A stretch of 64,000 nucleotides of DNA from Sphagnum compactum. Lineage: Eukaryota > Bryophyta > Sphagnopsida > Sphagnales. A program made the translations under genes and the position numbers. Below, in pieces: positions 10,836-24,419 of the stretch (position 1 is its first letter; each line of letters opens with the position of its first letter). Below the pieces are notes generated by a model. The model saw nothing but the letters and a program-made list of their open reading frames with translations. It was not told the origin of the DNA and made no database searches. Location of the stretch: positions 6,417,495-6,481,494 of the forward strand of contig OZ234502.1 in NCBI GenBank assembly GCA_965153455.1, read 5' to 3'.

Positions 10836-11852
10836 TACTGCTAATTACTTACTGCTGAGGATCCTAGCCAGTGCACCTACTTGAGGAAGTTGAAAAACAA
10901 AACACTGGTGGGTGAGATTTGCTTTTAAATTTTTTAAAAATACGTTTGCATTTAAACGAGGAACGAAACTCAAATTAGGTATCACAAAATTCAGTGTAAA
11001 CTTAATTTGTGTAATTTATTTTTTTCCTAAGCACTTTCACTGCTATTGTCTTATTGCTACTGTAATTACTTTGAATCCCATGCATCAAATATTGTCGTAT
11101 TGAGTTTTAGCCATGATTCAATCCATTTTCATACTTTGCAGACAGCAAGGTTTGAGGTTGAAATAACGAATAAAAGATGAAGGGAGGGCTCTAAAGCAAG
11201 GTTACTTTATTAATTTCTCTAATATGGCTGACATTGTGATTTAAAAAACTAAATCCCCTTGAAATAGGATGAGTTAAATTATAAGTTAAGATAGCAACCT
11301 TTCTCTATTTAGGGGTGCCTTGATAGTGGTTTAAAAACAAGTACCCAAATTCTTAAAGGTTGGCTTCCCTACCCACACCCCTCCCAATGCTTTTCAAATC
11401 CAAACTCATTTAGAAAATCAATTTGAGCATATGTGGCTTCGGTTTTAGGATCCTTGTTTGACCATATTAAAAATTCTCTTTTTAGGTGTATGAATTCTTG
11501 TTGGAACCACATTAAAACTCTCATTTGAAGACTTTTGGGTATTACATCCACCATTCAAAAAGAACCTTCACACCCATTTGGGAAGCCCTTTAAAAAAATC
11601 CATAAAAAAATCCCTAACTAATTGAAAATTAAGTCCATAAATTTGCTTTCAACTTGGGTTGAGTTTCAAATTGTTTTGACCTTTTTTTTTTTAATGTGTA
11701 AAAAAATTCAAGTTTGATTTACTTAGCCAATGTATTCTAAGAATTCTAGGTACCTGTACCTTAGTGGCACATTAGTTGAAAGGCCTCTACTACTCTAATT
11801 GCCAAAAAAGTTTAAAACTATTGAGGTAGTCAACAATGGGTAAGGTAAGAAC

Positions 11853-12353
11853 CAGTGTTGGGCGAAAATCCAGATATCAAGCCTAGATATCACATTTGCT
11901 ATTTGTCGACTCGAATATCTTTTAAGCTCGAATTTAAGCTTGGGTCGTCACCTTTTTTTCTTTCTTCTCAATATATTTTCTTGCTTTTTGTTTACACTTT
12001 GTTGTGTTCGTGCTCTGCTTTTTCATTTTGGTGTGTCAAGAATATGAGGGTTATTTTGAGCAAAATGAGCTTGTGAATATTTAATTTCATCCCCCTTGTA
12101 AAAAGATTATTTATAATAAAATTGCTGAATTTTGTTATTGAAGAACCACTTTGAATATCTGATGAATGTTGTTGCGTAGGATATCTAGAAGAGCAAGATC
12201 CAACCTTAAAAATTGATATATATCCTTGTCGGATATCTTAAATGAAAAAAATTAAAAAGAAAATAAGAAACATCTGACCCAGTTCTTAAAACCATTTAAA
12301 AACTGATATATTGACAAATATTTTTAAAATGTGGTATTTGCCCAACAACACTA
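11853..12353. mobile_element. hAT-like MITE, copy 2
   Basis: The left end CAGTGTTGGGCGAAAATCC matches the reverse complement of the right end TAGTGTTGTTGGGCAAATACC, allowing a 2-bp insertion. The flanks are GTAAGAAC (11845-11852) and GTAAAATC (12354-12361), an 8-bp repeat with two mismatches. The interior is AT-rich and contains several GATATC/GATAT words but no transposase frame. The ends and the left flanking octamer are shared with the element at 2877-3196. Confidence 0.6.
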
Positions 12354-12361
12354 GTAAAATC

Positions 12362-15300
12362 CCCAACTATTGGGCTTCCCAATTGTAAAGCACTAGGTGA
12401 ATGTTATAATAATTGTAATCTGATCACAAGGTAGTAGGAGCAAGAGGTACCTTATGCCTATACAAAAGGGTCTCTTACAAATACTAAGTAGCTTGCAGAA
12501 GGCTTCTTGTATTATGAATAATGTTGGGTACAAGCCATTTTGCCCAGTAAGGTGCCTCCAAGGAATTTCAACAACATTTGGGTGAATCAAATTTTCCAAA
12601 TGGGCAGGTTTCTCAGGATTTGCATAATGGGCATGTGGATTTTGAACAATGGTTAGGTCAGCGCATTAAGGAGTGATCACCAAAACTATGTTCGCCGACC
12701 AACCTAACAAAGAGACAGAAAGATCATATGAGAACCATTATGTAGTCGGAAAGTGCCTATCTGGATCCTTCTTACCCCTAGCATTAGGGATCACTGGGTT
12801 TTGACATACTTACCAATGATTCTCATCCAGTTTATACATCCATTTGGATAGGTTTCATACTTTTTTTTGCATAATTTGCACCAAAATATCGACCAAATAT
12901 TGTGTTCATAAAAGAGTTTCAGGCATTTTTTGGGTAGGGATTTTTTTTCAATCCAAATTGCCATCAGTCGTCAATCTGTCATTTCTAGAAACTTGGACCA
13001 TTGAGTGGAACTAATCCAGATCGATGTTCATAATTTAAACCCAATGTTGGTTTAAACAATGCATTCATTGTTTAGGGGTTTAGGGTTAAGGGTTTGACAA
13101 TGCAAACACTAAACAATAGCATCAAGGTAAATGCAAGCCCCTCTCTCATGCAAAAGTATTCATGCCTGGCCCTGATGCCCAGCATTACACTACTTGTCAC
13201 TATTAGTTTTCTTGGCTCCCAAGTATGATGATTGTCATAAGTATGGTTCACACACATTACTATTTGTAGTAACAGTCATGTTGTAAAATGGTTGAACCGT
13301 CTAACTTTAAGTGAGAGATGCTAAGTTCAGACCTGTGTTTACCACTGGAATTCCTTTACCAAAGGCACCTCAAGGAACACAAGCATTTCCTTAGGAAGAT
13401 GTCTTTTCCAAATTTTAAAAAAAAATTAGAACCAACACTAACTAAGATAATAAAAAGATTTGAATTTGGGATGGCACACTTAAGTGAGAGGGCCCAATCA
13501 AATTTGTGCCACATGATTTTTTTAAATAAATACTAGTGTCCCAACCATACTTATCACATTCATCATATTTGGGGGACATGAAATAGAAATTGAAAGTTAG
13601 TTTGCTATTGGGCCTTGTAGACCGGCATGAATATATTTTTTGCATCAAAAATTGAGCTTGCATTGAATTCGATGTAGCTACAATTTAGTGTTTGCCAACT
13701 ATGTTTGGTAGTAGTATAAAGCAATTGCTATTCTACAAATGATTCCTACTACTGCATACTTTGCTTCACTTTAGTCTGTCATCGAACTCTAAAGCAACCT
13801 AACAAGTTGATCTTTAGGACCTTTTATTTTTACCAAATATGTTCCATGGACCTTGGTTTGATTCATATGGTTGTGGACTAGATAACCAACAAAATGGGTG
13901 TTGATTCATATGGTTGAACATAGTTGAGGTGCTACACCTATTTGTCCAAGAGAATGCCTTCTTCCTAGTTATTAGACATAACCATCCCTTGTGAGAATCA
14001 GGATCCAAGAACAAAAGGTTACAAAATTATTGGGTGAATGAAGACCTAGGGTGGTACCTTGTTGTAATTAATAGGTCATTAATCAAATAGAGGTTGAAAG
14101 TTATGGGTTGTAATTCACATCTTGACAACCAATCAATGGTTGAGATTCTCACAAGGGATAGATAATATGTTTATTGTACTAATGTTGTAGGACCAAAAAT
14201 AAGATGTGAATGTTTTCATAGGGACCAAGAGGCTAATTCTAGGTTTATATTTGCCTTAGAATAGATATCCCTTTGTATTTTGCAAGTTATTTTAGAAATG
14301 TTGTCTTCATGGTTGTAATATATAAATTTTTATATTTCCCTTATACATCAATTTTTGACATTTGATCAAATTTTTTTAATCAATTTTGTGCTTTCAAAAT
14401 TTTGGAAAATTTTCCAAATTTTAAGCAAAATTAATTGAATTTAACTCTTTTAAGAAAACTATAAAATTAAATTAAATATTTTAAATTATTAAAAAAATTA
14501 ACACCAAAATTTCAAAATAAAAAAAACTGATATTATTTATGATGTCACATAGATGAATGGCTAGTTAGAAAAGAATATACAAATTGCAAGGGCCACACAC
14601 AACCCAAATGAATACTAAGAAAAAATAGAACATGAAAGCTTTTAAAGATCAAAAAAATGATAACATTATCAAAGACGATAAAATATTGATATTATAGTTG
14701 AAACGTCACAATGTATCATGATTAGATGTTGTAACCCTGACAAACTTTATTGAAAAACAAAACACGCCATCGAGGGATGTGGAAGAACAAAAAAGAAAAT
14801 GCTACTTGGTCTAAGTTGAATGGCAAATGGGTTATATTTCACAAGCAAGGAGTGATACTGAGTATTCTCACTTAACTACCAACTACCTACAATAAGTTGA
14901 CTATGGGAATGGGAGGTGGGTCTTTAAAATGGGGGAATCAAGAGGTAGCTAAACCTACCATTAATGTTCAACTTAAGATGGAATATGTTTACATGTTTTG
15001 GAAGGTAATGGAAATTCTTTGGTGAAGGAAAATAACCAAGATGGAAACTGGAAGCCCTTTAAGCCCTTTCATAACCCAAGCAACATTGGCACATTCATGT
15101 GAAAAAATGTCCATTTGTTTGTGAAAACAACTATCAACCTTGATTGCTAAAAAGAAGAATTGATATGTTGGATGTTGATCATGATAAGTCATTCGCTTTG
15201 CATGTGTTGTTTTTGACGTGGCAAAACTTCAATATGAACATGATTGTGGACTTAAATCTATCCTTGTAAAATCGGCTATGACAACATCACCTAAAGTGCG

Positions 15301-15980
15301 AACCCCATCTTTTGAAATAACAATGTTGACAAAAGGAGTTGGGGATGACTAAAGCAAGCACATGTAGTTGTCCATGTCCCACATGCAAGCTTGCCTCTCA
15401 AGCAATGGATGCAAAGACATTGTTGCAAATTGCATCATGTGTCCTTATACACTAGTTGTCATGGGGCCATCACAAAAGGTAAATGCCCATTAGATCATGA
15501 ATGCACTAGGTGCACACACATCAAGGAAGGCTTGCAATTGAATAATGGGTAGTTCAAAATGCCATGAAGAAAGTTGGAAAAAACAGTTGAAACATTAAGT
15601 TGGTAGGTTGTGTTGTAAGCTTGCTTGTGCCCACCCTAAGGCCAAAACATGATAAGTTGCAAGTTCAATGTGCATGATTAGGCATTTCCATGGATTATCA
15701 ATGATCCTAGGCCTAGAAGGTGCCCAAAAGCTTCAAAAAAGACTAAATTAACAGTGAAAAAGAATCTAAAAGAGGTGGGGGTAGACAACAAAAGAAGTAG
15801 GATGGATGTTGATCAAAATAATTGTTTAAAGAATGTGTTAAAAGAAATTCCACTAATAGCATTACAATGGTTAACAAACTATAATTGGATCCATGAAATT
15901 CAAGTAAGATTTAAAACTTTAAATATTTTAAATTGAATTTGGACTTGTAAATATATATATGATATCATGTTCTCCTCTTA
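12362..15980. other. AT-rich gene-free stretch
   Basis: No gene is recognised. A short telomere-like scrap (two TTTAGGG-type units) lies at about 13070-13092. The longest frames (for example 15754-15936 plus, 13318-13536 plus and 13442-13663 minus) have no known domain. The sequence around 15300-15900 has a slightly more coding-like texture in broken frames but could not be assigned. CpG is scarce, as expected for old methylated repeat DNA. Confidence 0.4.
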
Positions 15981-15989
15981 GGGGCTAGT

Positions 15990-16773
15990 GGGTGAAAGCA
16001 CACTAAGGGTGAATCACTTTTGTCCAAAAAAAGTGATGTATAACAAGTATTATAGTACATAATAAGCTAAAATCTGGATGGTATCCTTTGGCTAACACAA
16101 GTAAAAAACTTTAGAATTTGCACAACAACATTTGAAACTCAAACTTCACTTTGATTCAAAATTAATCTTGATCCAACAATTAGACGAGGAGGATTGAATA
16201 AAATCAATGTATACACAATATATAATTTACAGTTTTTCAACAACCATAAGGCTTCATGTTTATGATTCATGAAACATTACCAAACAAAAGGAAATTGAAA
16301 AAATAATGCAATGCCCATCTATAAAATTTCATTCTTTTTTATATGGTAGTGGTTTTCTCCTAGAAGGAAGATGTTAGTATGCATTCATTATTATAAAAAT
16401 GCAAAAAAACACATTTTTTAAATGTAATTTCATCCAAAAGTTTTTAAGTTCTAAATTTTTTTATATTTAATTGATGTATATCAATATCATACACCATAAA
16501 AAAAGGCACCCAAGAATTCCATCAGCAACCCTACTTTTAAGTACATATTCAAATTTTCAAACTCTATGACGAGTATTATTTGGTCACAATTATACTTCAT
16601 ACATTCAAATTCTTCAATGTTTGTTGGAATTTTCAAAATAATTGATTAGATTAAGTCTAAAGCTAATCAAATATATTTAAAACAAGTAAAAATAATCTAA
16701 GATGTGATGTCCATATGTTACCAAAATTATATTTGTGACTACAATTTTTGGGGGGTTTAATGTGCTTTCACCC
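15990..16773. mobile_element. 784-bp TIR element
   Basis: The left end GGGTGAAAGCACACTAAG and the reverse complement of the right end GGGTGAAAGCACATTAAA share their first 13 bases and 16 of 18 in total. TAGT flanks both ends (15986-15989 and 16774-16777) and may be a 4-bp target duplication. The interior is AT-rich with no transposase. A related end-like word (GAGGGTGAAAGCATGATAATG split over 23486-23506) suggests a family. The superfamily is not assigned. Confidence 0.55.
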
Positions 16774-16777
16774 TAGT

Positions 16778-18160
16778 AAAGAAATATAATTAATTTTAGT
16801 CATATGAATCGGTCCTATGAAAACATCATTCATCCTCACTTTATACATTGTCCAATATTTCATATTTATTAATGTGGATGGGAAATTAACTTGCAAAATA
16901 TTTGGGAGTGGCAAACATTAACAAAGGCCCATATACTAGTTGTGGATAGAATTTCCTTTTAAAGACACCAAACAATATTTATGTTTATGATTTCATTAAA
17001 ATTATTTCAAATGAATATGTTTGATTTATGATATGGAACAACATGCATTAGTTTGATTAACATAGCTTCACACAAGATTTACATTGGACTTCTTATTGTT
17101 AAATCATCAAGTTAACTCCTTGCAACCAACGTTTGTTTTTCTAAAATGTGATATAAAAAAATTAGAAATTTTTTCTAATAAAATTAGTGAAATTTCAACT
17201 AGAGAAAAAAAAGTTTAATTCCCAATTTTATCAACATCACATGTGCCCCATTGGGGCCTCTTATAGCACCCAAAAATCTTTTTATTTTCCTTACATAAGT
17301 TTCCGACACTTTTTGAACTATTTTTGTATCTTAATACATAAGGAAAAAGGTTTTTATTTATTTTTAACATATCATTATTATCATCCCCATGGTTAAAATT
17401 TCACCAATATCCATCTAAACATTTAAAAACTATTATTATCATTTTCACAAATGTGTGGAACAAAAGGGTTAGCAAATTTCAAAATGTGTGGAACAATAGT
17501 GTTAAAAAAGGGTTCTTATTTTGTGGGTAAAATCAAACTAATTGTGTGTTCAATTATTTTTAAACAACTTGAAAAAGTATAATTTTTAAACATTGATTGC
17601 TATGATATATTTACACCAAGTAACATAAGCCATTAGACAACCACATGTCACTTTGCCAATGGCAATGTTGCTTCCAATGTGTGTAAATTCAAGTGACTAG
17701 GTATGTGTTTCTAGCTACAAAAATTCATAGGTAAGAAACACACAATCCTATATGTTTATTATTATACAAATAAGTTCCTAAACATTAGGACCTCGCAATT
17801 GGATTGTGTTTGTGCCCAATGTGAACCTACCATCCAATCTTTTCTTCCAAGTTTAGCTAGTTACTAACGTGGCTACATAACTTGGACTTCAACTAACATA
17901 GCTAGCTAAAGTTTTGTGTGCTTAGTGAAGGTGACTTGACATTTTTAAAAGATTGAAAAGTTCCTTCAATCGTTAGTTATCATTTGCAAATGTGCATTGA
18001 CTAACTAGATTGAGAATAATTGTGATAAAAAAACATTGGCAACATGTTTGTTGGCAAGGGTAATCTTGTATTTGGCTACATGGTTATTGCTAAGGGAATA
18101 CATTTGGCTACATAATCCACCCACAAAAGATAATGATGTTTGGGATCTCATACCAAGCTA
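16778..18160. other. AT-rich gene-free stretch
   Basis: Only short frames and A/T homopolymers are present. Two shared words (ATTTTCAAAATGTGTGGAAC-type at about 17440 and 17480) indicate a short local duplication. Nothing else is recognised. Confidence 0.4.
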
Positions 18161-18166
18161 AATTGG

Positions 18167-18230
18167 AATGTTGTTTCCATGATCAAATTACATTTGGTTC
18201 TATTTTGTAATTTGATCATGAAAACATTCA
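18167..18230. repeat. Hairpin with 15-bp perfect core
   Basis: CATGATCAAATTACA (18178-18192) is exactly complementary to 18206-18220, with a 13-nt loop. Outside the core the pairing continues imperfectly for about 9 more bases (AATGTTGTTTC against GAATGTTTT). It may be a small MITE remnant or simply a hairpin. No function is implied. Confidence 0.6.
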
Positions 18231-18639
18231 ACATTCAACCAAAGAAAAAAGGTTTCACATCTAACTTTGTGATTTCGTTTTTCAAGGCATACTTAGTCAC
18301 TAAAAAAAAATTGGATTGTAATTTAATATGATCTTTTCAATTTATTAACAATCTATTCAACCAACCAGTCCATATTTTTAAATTTCAAATGTCCATTACT
18401 AGTAACAAATGCATTATTTTCAAACAATAGTCGTACAGATGTGTTCATAATCAAGTTGTTAGTGGAGAACCAATTGTTAATTGACAAACTCAAAATTATG
18501 TTATTCACCACAAACATTTAAACACATCTAAATAGGCGCAAACATGACCATTGTGACACCAAAAATGAACCACTATAGCTTGCATCCACCCAAATATTAT
18601 GAGGATAATCTTATATTCTATTATAATAAAATTAAAAAA

Positions 18640-19130
18640 TCAAATCTTTTATATGCATTCAAGTAGAATTTTTTTAAATGCATCCACTTGCACAAATGTT
18701 TGGGTTTTACAATATAGGTAAAACTAGATGAAATATTTATTTATTATTTTAATTTTTAGTTAATGAAGGCTCATAAAACGTTCATATATTTCAAGTTATG
18801 GATATTATAGTCATAATACATCAAAATTTTAATGTAAAAATAGCTTTGAACACCATATTGACTAATATATTTCAGAGCTACTTGCTATTTACTTTTATTA
18901 TACAGAATTTTTTCAAATTTTGTATTAAATTTAGCACAAACTCAATGAAGTCCTTGATGGTTTTATAGTTTTACTTATATCAATACTTAATCTATTTTCT
19001 TGTGTTTATGTCAAAAATTGTCTTCATTGTAAATTGTAATTTGGGCAAACTACTTAATTGTTTAGTCTACCATGTTTTTGCCCCATTGCATGGACAATAT
19101 TTCATATTTTTGAATCCTATGTTGTATGTT
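18640..19130. repeat. Dispersed repeat family A, copy 1
   Basis: This stretch aligns by eye with 23640-24200 over several hundred bases. Shared landmarks in the same order are TGCATTCAAGTAGA, CATAATACATCAAA, TTTGAACACCATATTGACT, TTTTTTCAAATTTT and TTGTGTTTATGTCAAAA. Divergence is high with many indels, so the copies are old. It has no coding content and could derive from an LTR or another non-coding part of an element. Confidence 0.5.
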
Positions 19131-22100
19131 TGACATTCACCTTTCAAATTTGAACATTTCATTTAGAGTATTCCTTTTTGTGCATTAGAAAATATTCCAA
19201 CAAACCTCCAAAGGTCAATAATAAATAATTGAAATAAAAAATTTATAAAAGCACTTGGAAACAAAACAAGATCATTTTTAAAATAATCTTGCCTTTGATA
19301 CCACATTTGTGTTCACATGCTTGAGCCTTGAAATCAACAAAAACCAAGAAATGCATGGGTTCATGTTAACGATATGAATTTGTAGGTTGCTTATTAGACT
19401 ATCATTACTAGGTTAATCTTGGCTACCCATCTCATTATTTTAAACACCATGTGCCATAATAACTATGAAAAATGTTTAGATTTTGGGGAAAACTTCATTA
19501 ATCCTTCCAAATATATTACTACTACTCATAAAATTAAGACTTATTATATAGATTCTTAGTTTAACATCACAAACTTGACATGCTTCATAGGTTCATTTAA
19601 GTTTTATGTCAGATAAAGTTTTCATAGGTTTGTCCAAAAATCACATCAATTTCATGTTAATATGGATGATATTTTTATGTATTCAATATTTTAATTATTC
19701 AAACGGACGAGACATTTTTTTTGAATGACATATGTGAATGTTCATGTTTAATACGCAAAAGTCACATAGTTTTAAACAAATTACATCACAATAATTAAAT
19801 GGATTTAGTTAAAATGTAAATAGTATGTATTTCACATTAAAACATCATAAGTAAAAAAGACATATCATTTCTATAAAAGTTTTTTTTTATGTCATTTTTA
19901 CACTTTGAAGCCCATGAATTTTGCACAAACATATTGTTTTATAATTTTCACATGAATTCTATTGAAATTTTGTGATATTGGATGTTTTTGATGAAAAATC
20001 ATTTAAATTCATATTTGCAATATTCCCAATATATAGTTATTCATATTGTTTCACATTATTTGTAAAACTAGGGTGTAATCATAGTCAAACAAGCCAAATA
20101 TCATGTTAAATGACCACCAAAACTGTTAATTTTATTACATATATTTATGTGGTGCCACTTTAATGCCATGTTAATCATGTGAAGTTGTGTTCAATTATTA
20201 ATATGTGTTGAAGAATTCAAATTAATTTATTTTATTTTTATTTTGGTTTTAATAAAGGACTTTCAAACTTGAACAATAGTTGTGTCAAAAGTAGTAATCT
20301 TTGAAAACTTTTGTAGCCTATGATACAAAAAACTAAAACTTACAATAGAAATTCGAAGCATATATTTATATGATTTGGAAATTATGATATTTTTTATAAA
20401 AAAACACATAATAAACAAATTTTATACATTAAAAAATCATAGATGTTCAACAAAAATAAAAGATGTGATTATTAAGGCAATTTTAATTATTTTTAATAAC
20501 ATGTTGTAAAATATTTCATTAAAATTTCCTTAATGAAAAAAGTCAAAATGACCATAAAAGGAGTCATAATTTTGAGGTCTTTTGTCATTGTTGGTTCATT
20601 TGATTGTGATTGGCTCACTAATACCCCATTATAGACTTATGTTTACTTACACTCAAATTCATAACACAAACAAACATTATAAATAAATATATGTAACATA
20701 CACACACATGATTTTCAAGCTCATTGTTGCTCTAAATTCATAGAAAATAAATATTAAAAGTACAAAAATTGAATTTCCCCACATTATCTTTCATTCTACC
20801 TTTTATACCATTCTACAACTAATTATAACTACTTCCAACTATCCTACTATGCTAGTAGTCATACCCAATTGGTAATGGTTCAATAGAACTACAACCAACT
20901 CCTACCATAGTCTATTTGGCTAATGCATTCTACAACTCTTTGGTAGTAATTTTATTAATTGTGAATTCAAATTTAAAGTGGGCAAGGTTTAGAAATAAAA
21001 GGACTTTAGAAGGTTACCAAGAGCTTTGCATGAAATTGCAAATGTAAAAAAATTGGTTTGGGTCAAAATGCATTCAAAGGAGCTATAAACATTACTTTAT
21101 AATATGAATACATGTCATTTTTCCCCAAAATGATTTTTTCACACAAATGGTTTTTTAAATGATTTTTTTAGCATCTTCTTATTCAAAATGATTAGAACTT
21201 CCCCAATAAATCACATTTGTTTCTTAATATATTTTTAATAATTATGAATTTGTAATTTAAGTGCATAGATTCCTTGTAGATTCTATGTTTCATAGTGAAA
21301 AATGATGATAATTTCAAATCTACCAAAAAATGTTTATTTTAAAGGTTCAAATTTAATGTATTATGAACTACAACTTTGTTCTATATATATCATGCACATT
21401 ATATCCCATTTTATGTGGTAAAGCATTCTTGAAGTTTTGAAACTTTGAATTTTCAAATGTGCATACTTGGAATTTTCGAAGTTTTAGAATTCCACATTTT
21501 TGAAATTGTGAATGTTTTCAAAGTGTGTCTAATAGGTTATTATCATCTCATATTTTTTACCATCAACTTAATTTTATTATACAAGTCCTTTGAAAGTCTT
21601 TTATAAAAATGTCCTTTTTGTTGATAAAAATTTTCATTTTCAAAAGTCCTTAACTAAACCAAAACCTGAAATTGGATCAAATGGATTTTAAACTTGAGTT
21701 TCTTGGCGTTCATATGTGTTCAAAAGGAATAATGTGTGGGGATTACCATGGTTTCAAATGAAAAAATATATTAAAAAATAAAAAATCCTTTAATTGTTAA
21801 TGATATTTTTGACATCTGACTATCTTTTTGGCTCCTTTGAATGTGTTTCGACCCTTTTGTAAATTTCATTGTCATGGCTCATGTTCCACAATAAATCCCA
21901 TTATTGATTATAGACACTTTGTAAAGTTCCAGTAATTTGCAAATTATAACCAAAAAATGTTAATCATTGGGATTGAATAAAAAATATTTTAAGATTTATT
22001 TGTGGAACTGAAATTTTGCATTTGACAACAATACAATGGATAAAAATGAAATGTGTCCAAAGAAATCACAAGGAATCAAGATTACTTCAATATCATATTC

Positions 22101-23630
22101 TTGGTTCATGTATCCATAAGTTATAACCATTTGCACATCCAACCTTTTGTTCAATTATTCTTAGATCACAACAAATCCACAACAATGTTAAAAAACTTTG
22201 GATGATGGATACATATGGCACATAAGTTTGCTTAATTAATTCAAACCTTTTCACAGACTTTCTTGAGATCATGTCTAACTATGTCCCCAAAAACAATTAC
22301 CACAATTTACTATTTAATTGATTCAAAAATTAGTATAACCCAAATTTAAACAAAATTCATATTAAGGTCCAAACTAGGTATAAGTAACCACCTCAAAACA
22401 TAGCCATTGCTTAATTTTCATTGTGGTAAATGGTTATTTAAGTTGAAGTTAAAAATTTTGAATGAATTTGTACAACAATATTCTTGATGTATTATGGGAA
22501 CATTTGGCAAAATTTGAAATGAATACCCAAAAACATTTTTTAAATAATGTAACCAATGTCTTTCATTACTTGAAAAACTATTAAAACGACTTGAAATGAT
22601 TTGAAATGACAAGTATTATGGGAATTGTTTTTATGTATGTCTTTAAACTATCGTATAACACAACATCTTTTTGAGTGAATAAGAATTTAAATTTCTTGAA
22701 ATTCAATTTGTAAATCTTGATTTTAAATATATATTATGAAATACTATACTTTTAGGGACTTGTTAAGGACTTAGTTCTAAGGGTAGGTGGCTCTTCATAT
22801 CTAGTTTGGACCCACCATGAAAACAAGATGCTACCAACAGAATGAAATATGTTTTTCAAATCAAACACATATATTTATTTTGTTCTCACAAAACATAAAC
22901 ACAATATAAATTTAAGAAACCTACACTATTGAAAGCAACACATATTGTAAAATTGTCATATATTATTTGAGGAGCCATGTACTTTCTCCACAAAACATGA
23001 TATTAAGATACTCATTCCATAGTTCATATTACTCATCATTTCTCAATGCATTCACAAGGTCAAAAAGAAAATCACAAAACCACCAAATTAAATAACATTT
23101 CAACATGCTATTAATAACTTAGGACATCATCCCAAACAAAATCCTACACTTACACTTGCATTATTGAGAGGTCACACATAGTGGATGAAATGGTTGGATA
23201 AACAAATTAACAACAAACCTTATTCTTGAAACAACTACATGCAACCAATTCTGCCTATTGGAGTCAGAACTTAAAATCTTGAATCTTGGGCTCTATCTAC
23301 CATGTGCCATACAAATCCTTTGGAAAATATTCCACTGTGTCAAGTTGTAGAATAAGCAATTGTTCCAAATCACAAAAATCATATTGGAAGATTTTCTAAT
23401 ACTCATTTAATGTTCAAGAATCCACATCTATGAAGAACTTTAAAAAGACTTCATATGGACAATATCATAAATCATGGCTTGCTTGAGGGTGAAAGCATGA
23501 TAATGTAGACAATGTAAAATCCTTGCAACATAAGTGGAAAATAGCCATAAAATACCCTTTGATACTTTGAATTTATAAATATTAATTATTTTAATGATTA
23601 AAATGAACATGTTTTTTGACTTTATTACAA
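19131..23630. other. AT-rich gene desert
   Basis: The segment is extremely AT-rich and CpG-poor. The only frame above 60 codons is 22418-22612 on the minus strand, with no recognisable domain. It probably consists of heavily mutated repeats, but specific element ends were not found by eye. Confidence 0.45.
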
Positions 23631-23639
23631 TGATTTTGA

Positions 23640-24200
23640 AGAATCATATGTTCAATATGCATTTAAGTAGATTTTCCAAAAATGTTAGTAGTATTTTTTA
23701 TATACATATATATATTTGTTTATATGGTTCCGTATAACAACTTTCGTAATGCGGAAATGTGTCCCTAACTTTTCTCATTCAGAAGGAAACGATATAGTTT
23801 TTCTTACAAAATAAGCTTTAAGTAGATGAAATATTGAACTTTTCCCATTTTCAGGTTAATGGAACTTTCAAATGTATTTATTTTCTTTCAACCTTTACAT
23901 ATTATGATCATAATATATCAAATTTCTAATGCAAAAGAATGTTTGAACACGACTTTGACTGGCTAATTTTAATCGTATTTGTTACTTCCATTTTAAATTA
24001 ATGTTTTTTCAAATTTTATGTTCAACTTATCATAAACTTAACAAAGGCTTCATAATTTCATATATAGTGTCACTTAAATTAATTTTGATCTACTTTCTTC
24101 TGCTTGTGTCAAAATTTTAACCATTTCTAAATTAGATTTTCATAGATATTTTTCTATTTTATTTACCATTTTTTTGTTCCTTTAAAGCCAATGCACCTTA
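23640..24200. repeat. Dispersed repeat family A, copy 2
   Basis: It is homologous to 18640-19130 in the same orientation, sharing the ordered landmarks TGCATTTAAGTAGA, ATCATAATATATCAAA, TTTGAACACGACTTTGACT and CTTGTGTCAAAAT. A partial third copy is at 41250-41490. No protein is encoded. Confidence 0.5.
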
Positions 24201-24379
24201 TTTTCTTTTCTTGTGTACCTCAAGATGTAAAGAATTTTTTTAAATGCTTAATGTTTTTTCAATATTATATCATAGTTTGTTTAAATGAACTAAATGATGA
24301 AAGAAATGTTAATATTTCACATTTAAGCTAATAACTTATGATTTTAACAACAACATGATAACCTTGTAACTGTAAATTT

Positions 24380-24416
24380 CATGACCTTTTGCAAACCATG
24401 GCCCCAAAAGGTCATG
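24380..24416. repeat. Perfect 12-bp hairpin
   Basis: CATGACCTTTTG (24380-24391) pairs perfectly with CAAAAGGTCATG (24405-24416) over a 13-nt loop. The following GGTTCAATTCA resembles a tRNA B box, so a tRNA-derived SINE origin is conceivable, but no A box or cloverleaf is evident. Confidence 0.5.
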
Positions 24417-24419
24417 GGT

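Noticed and set aside
13070-13092. Telomere-like TTTAGGG words
   Set aside because: Only about two to three degenerate units, too short for an interstitial telomere array.
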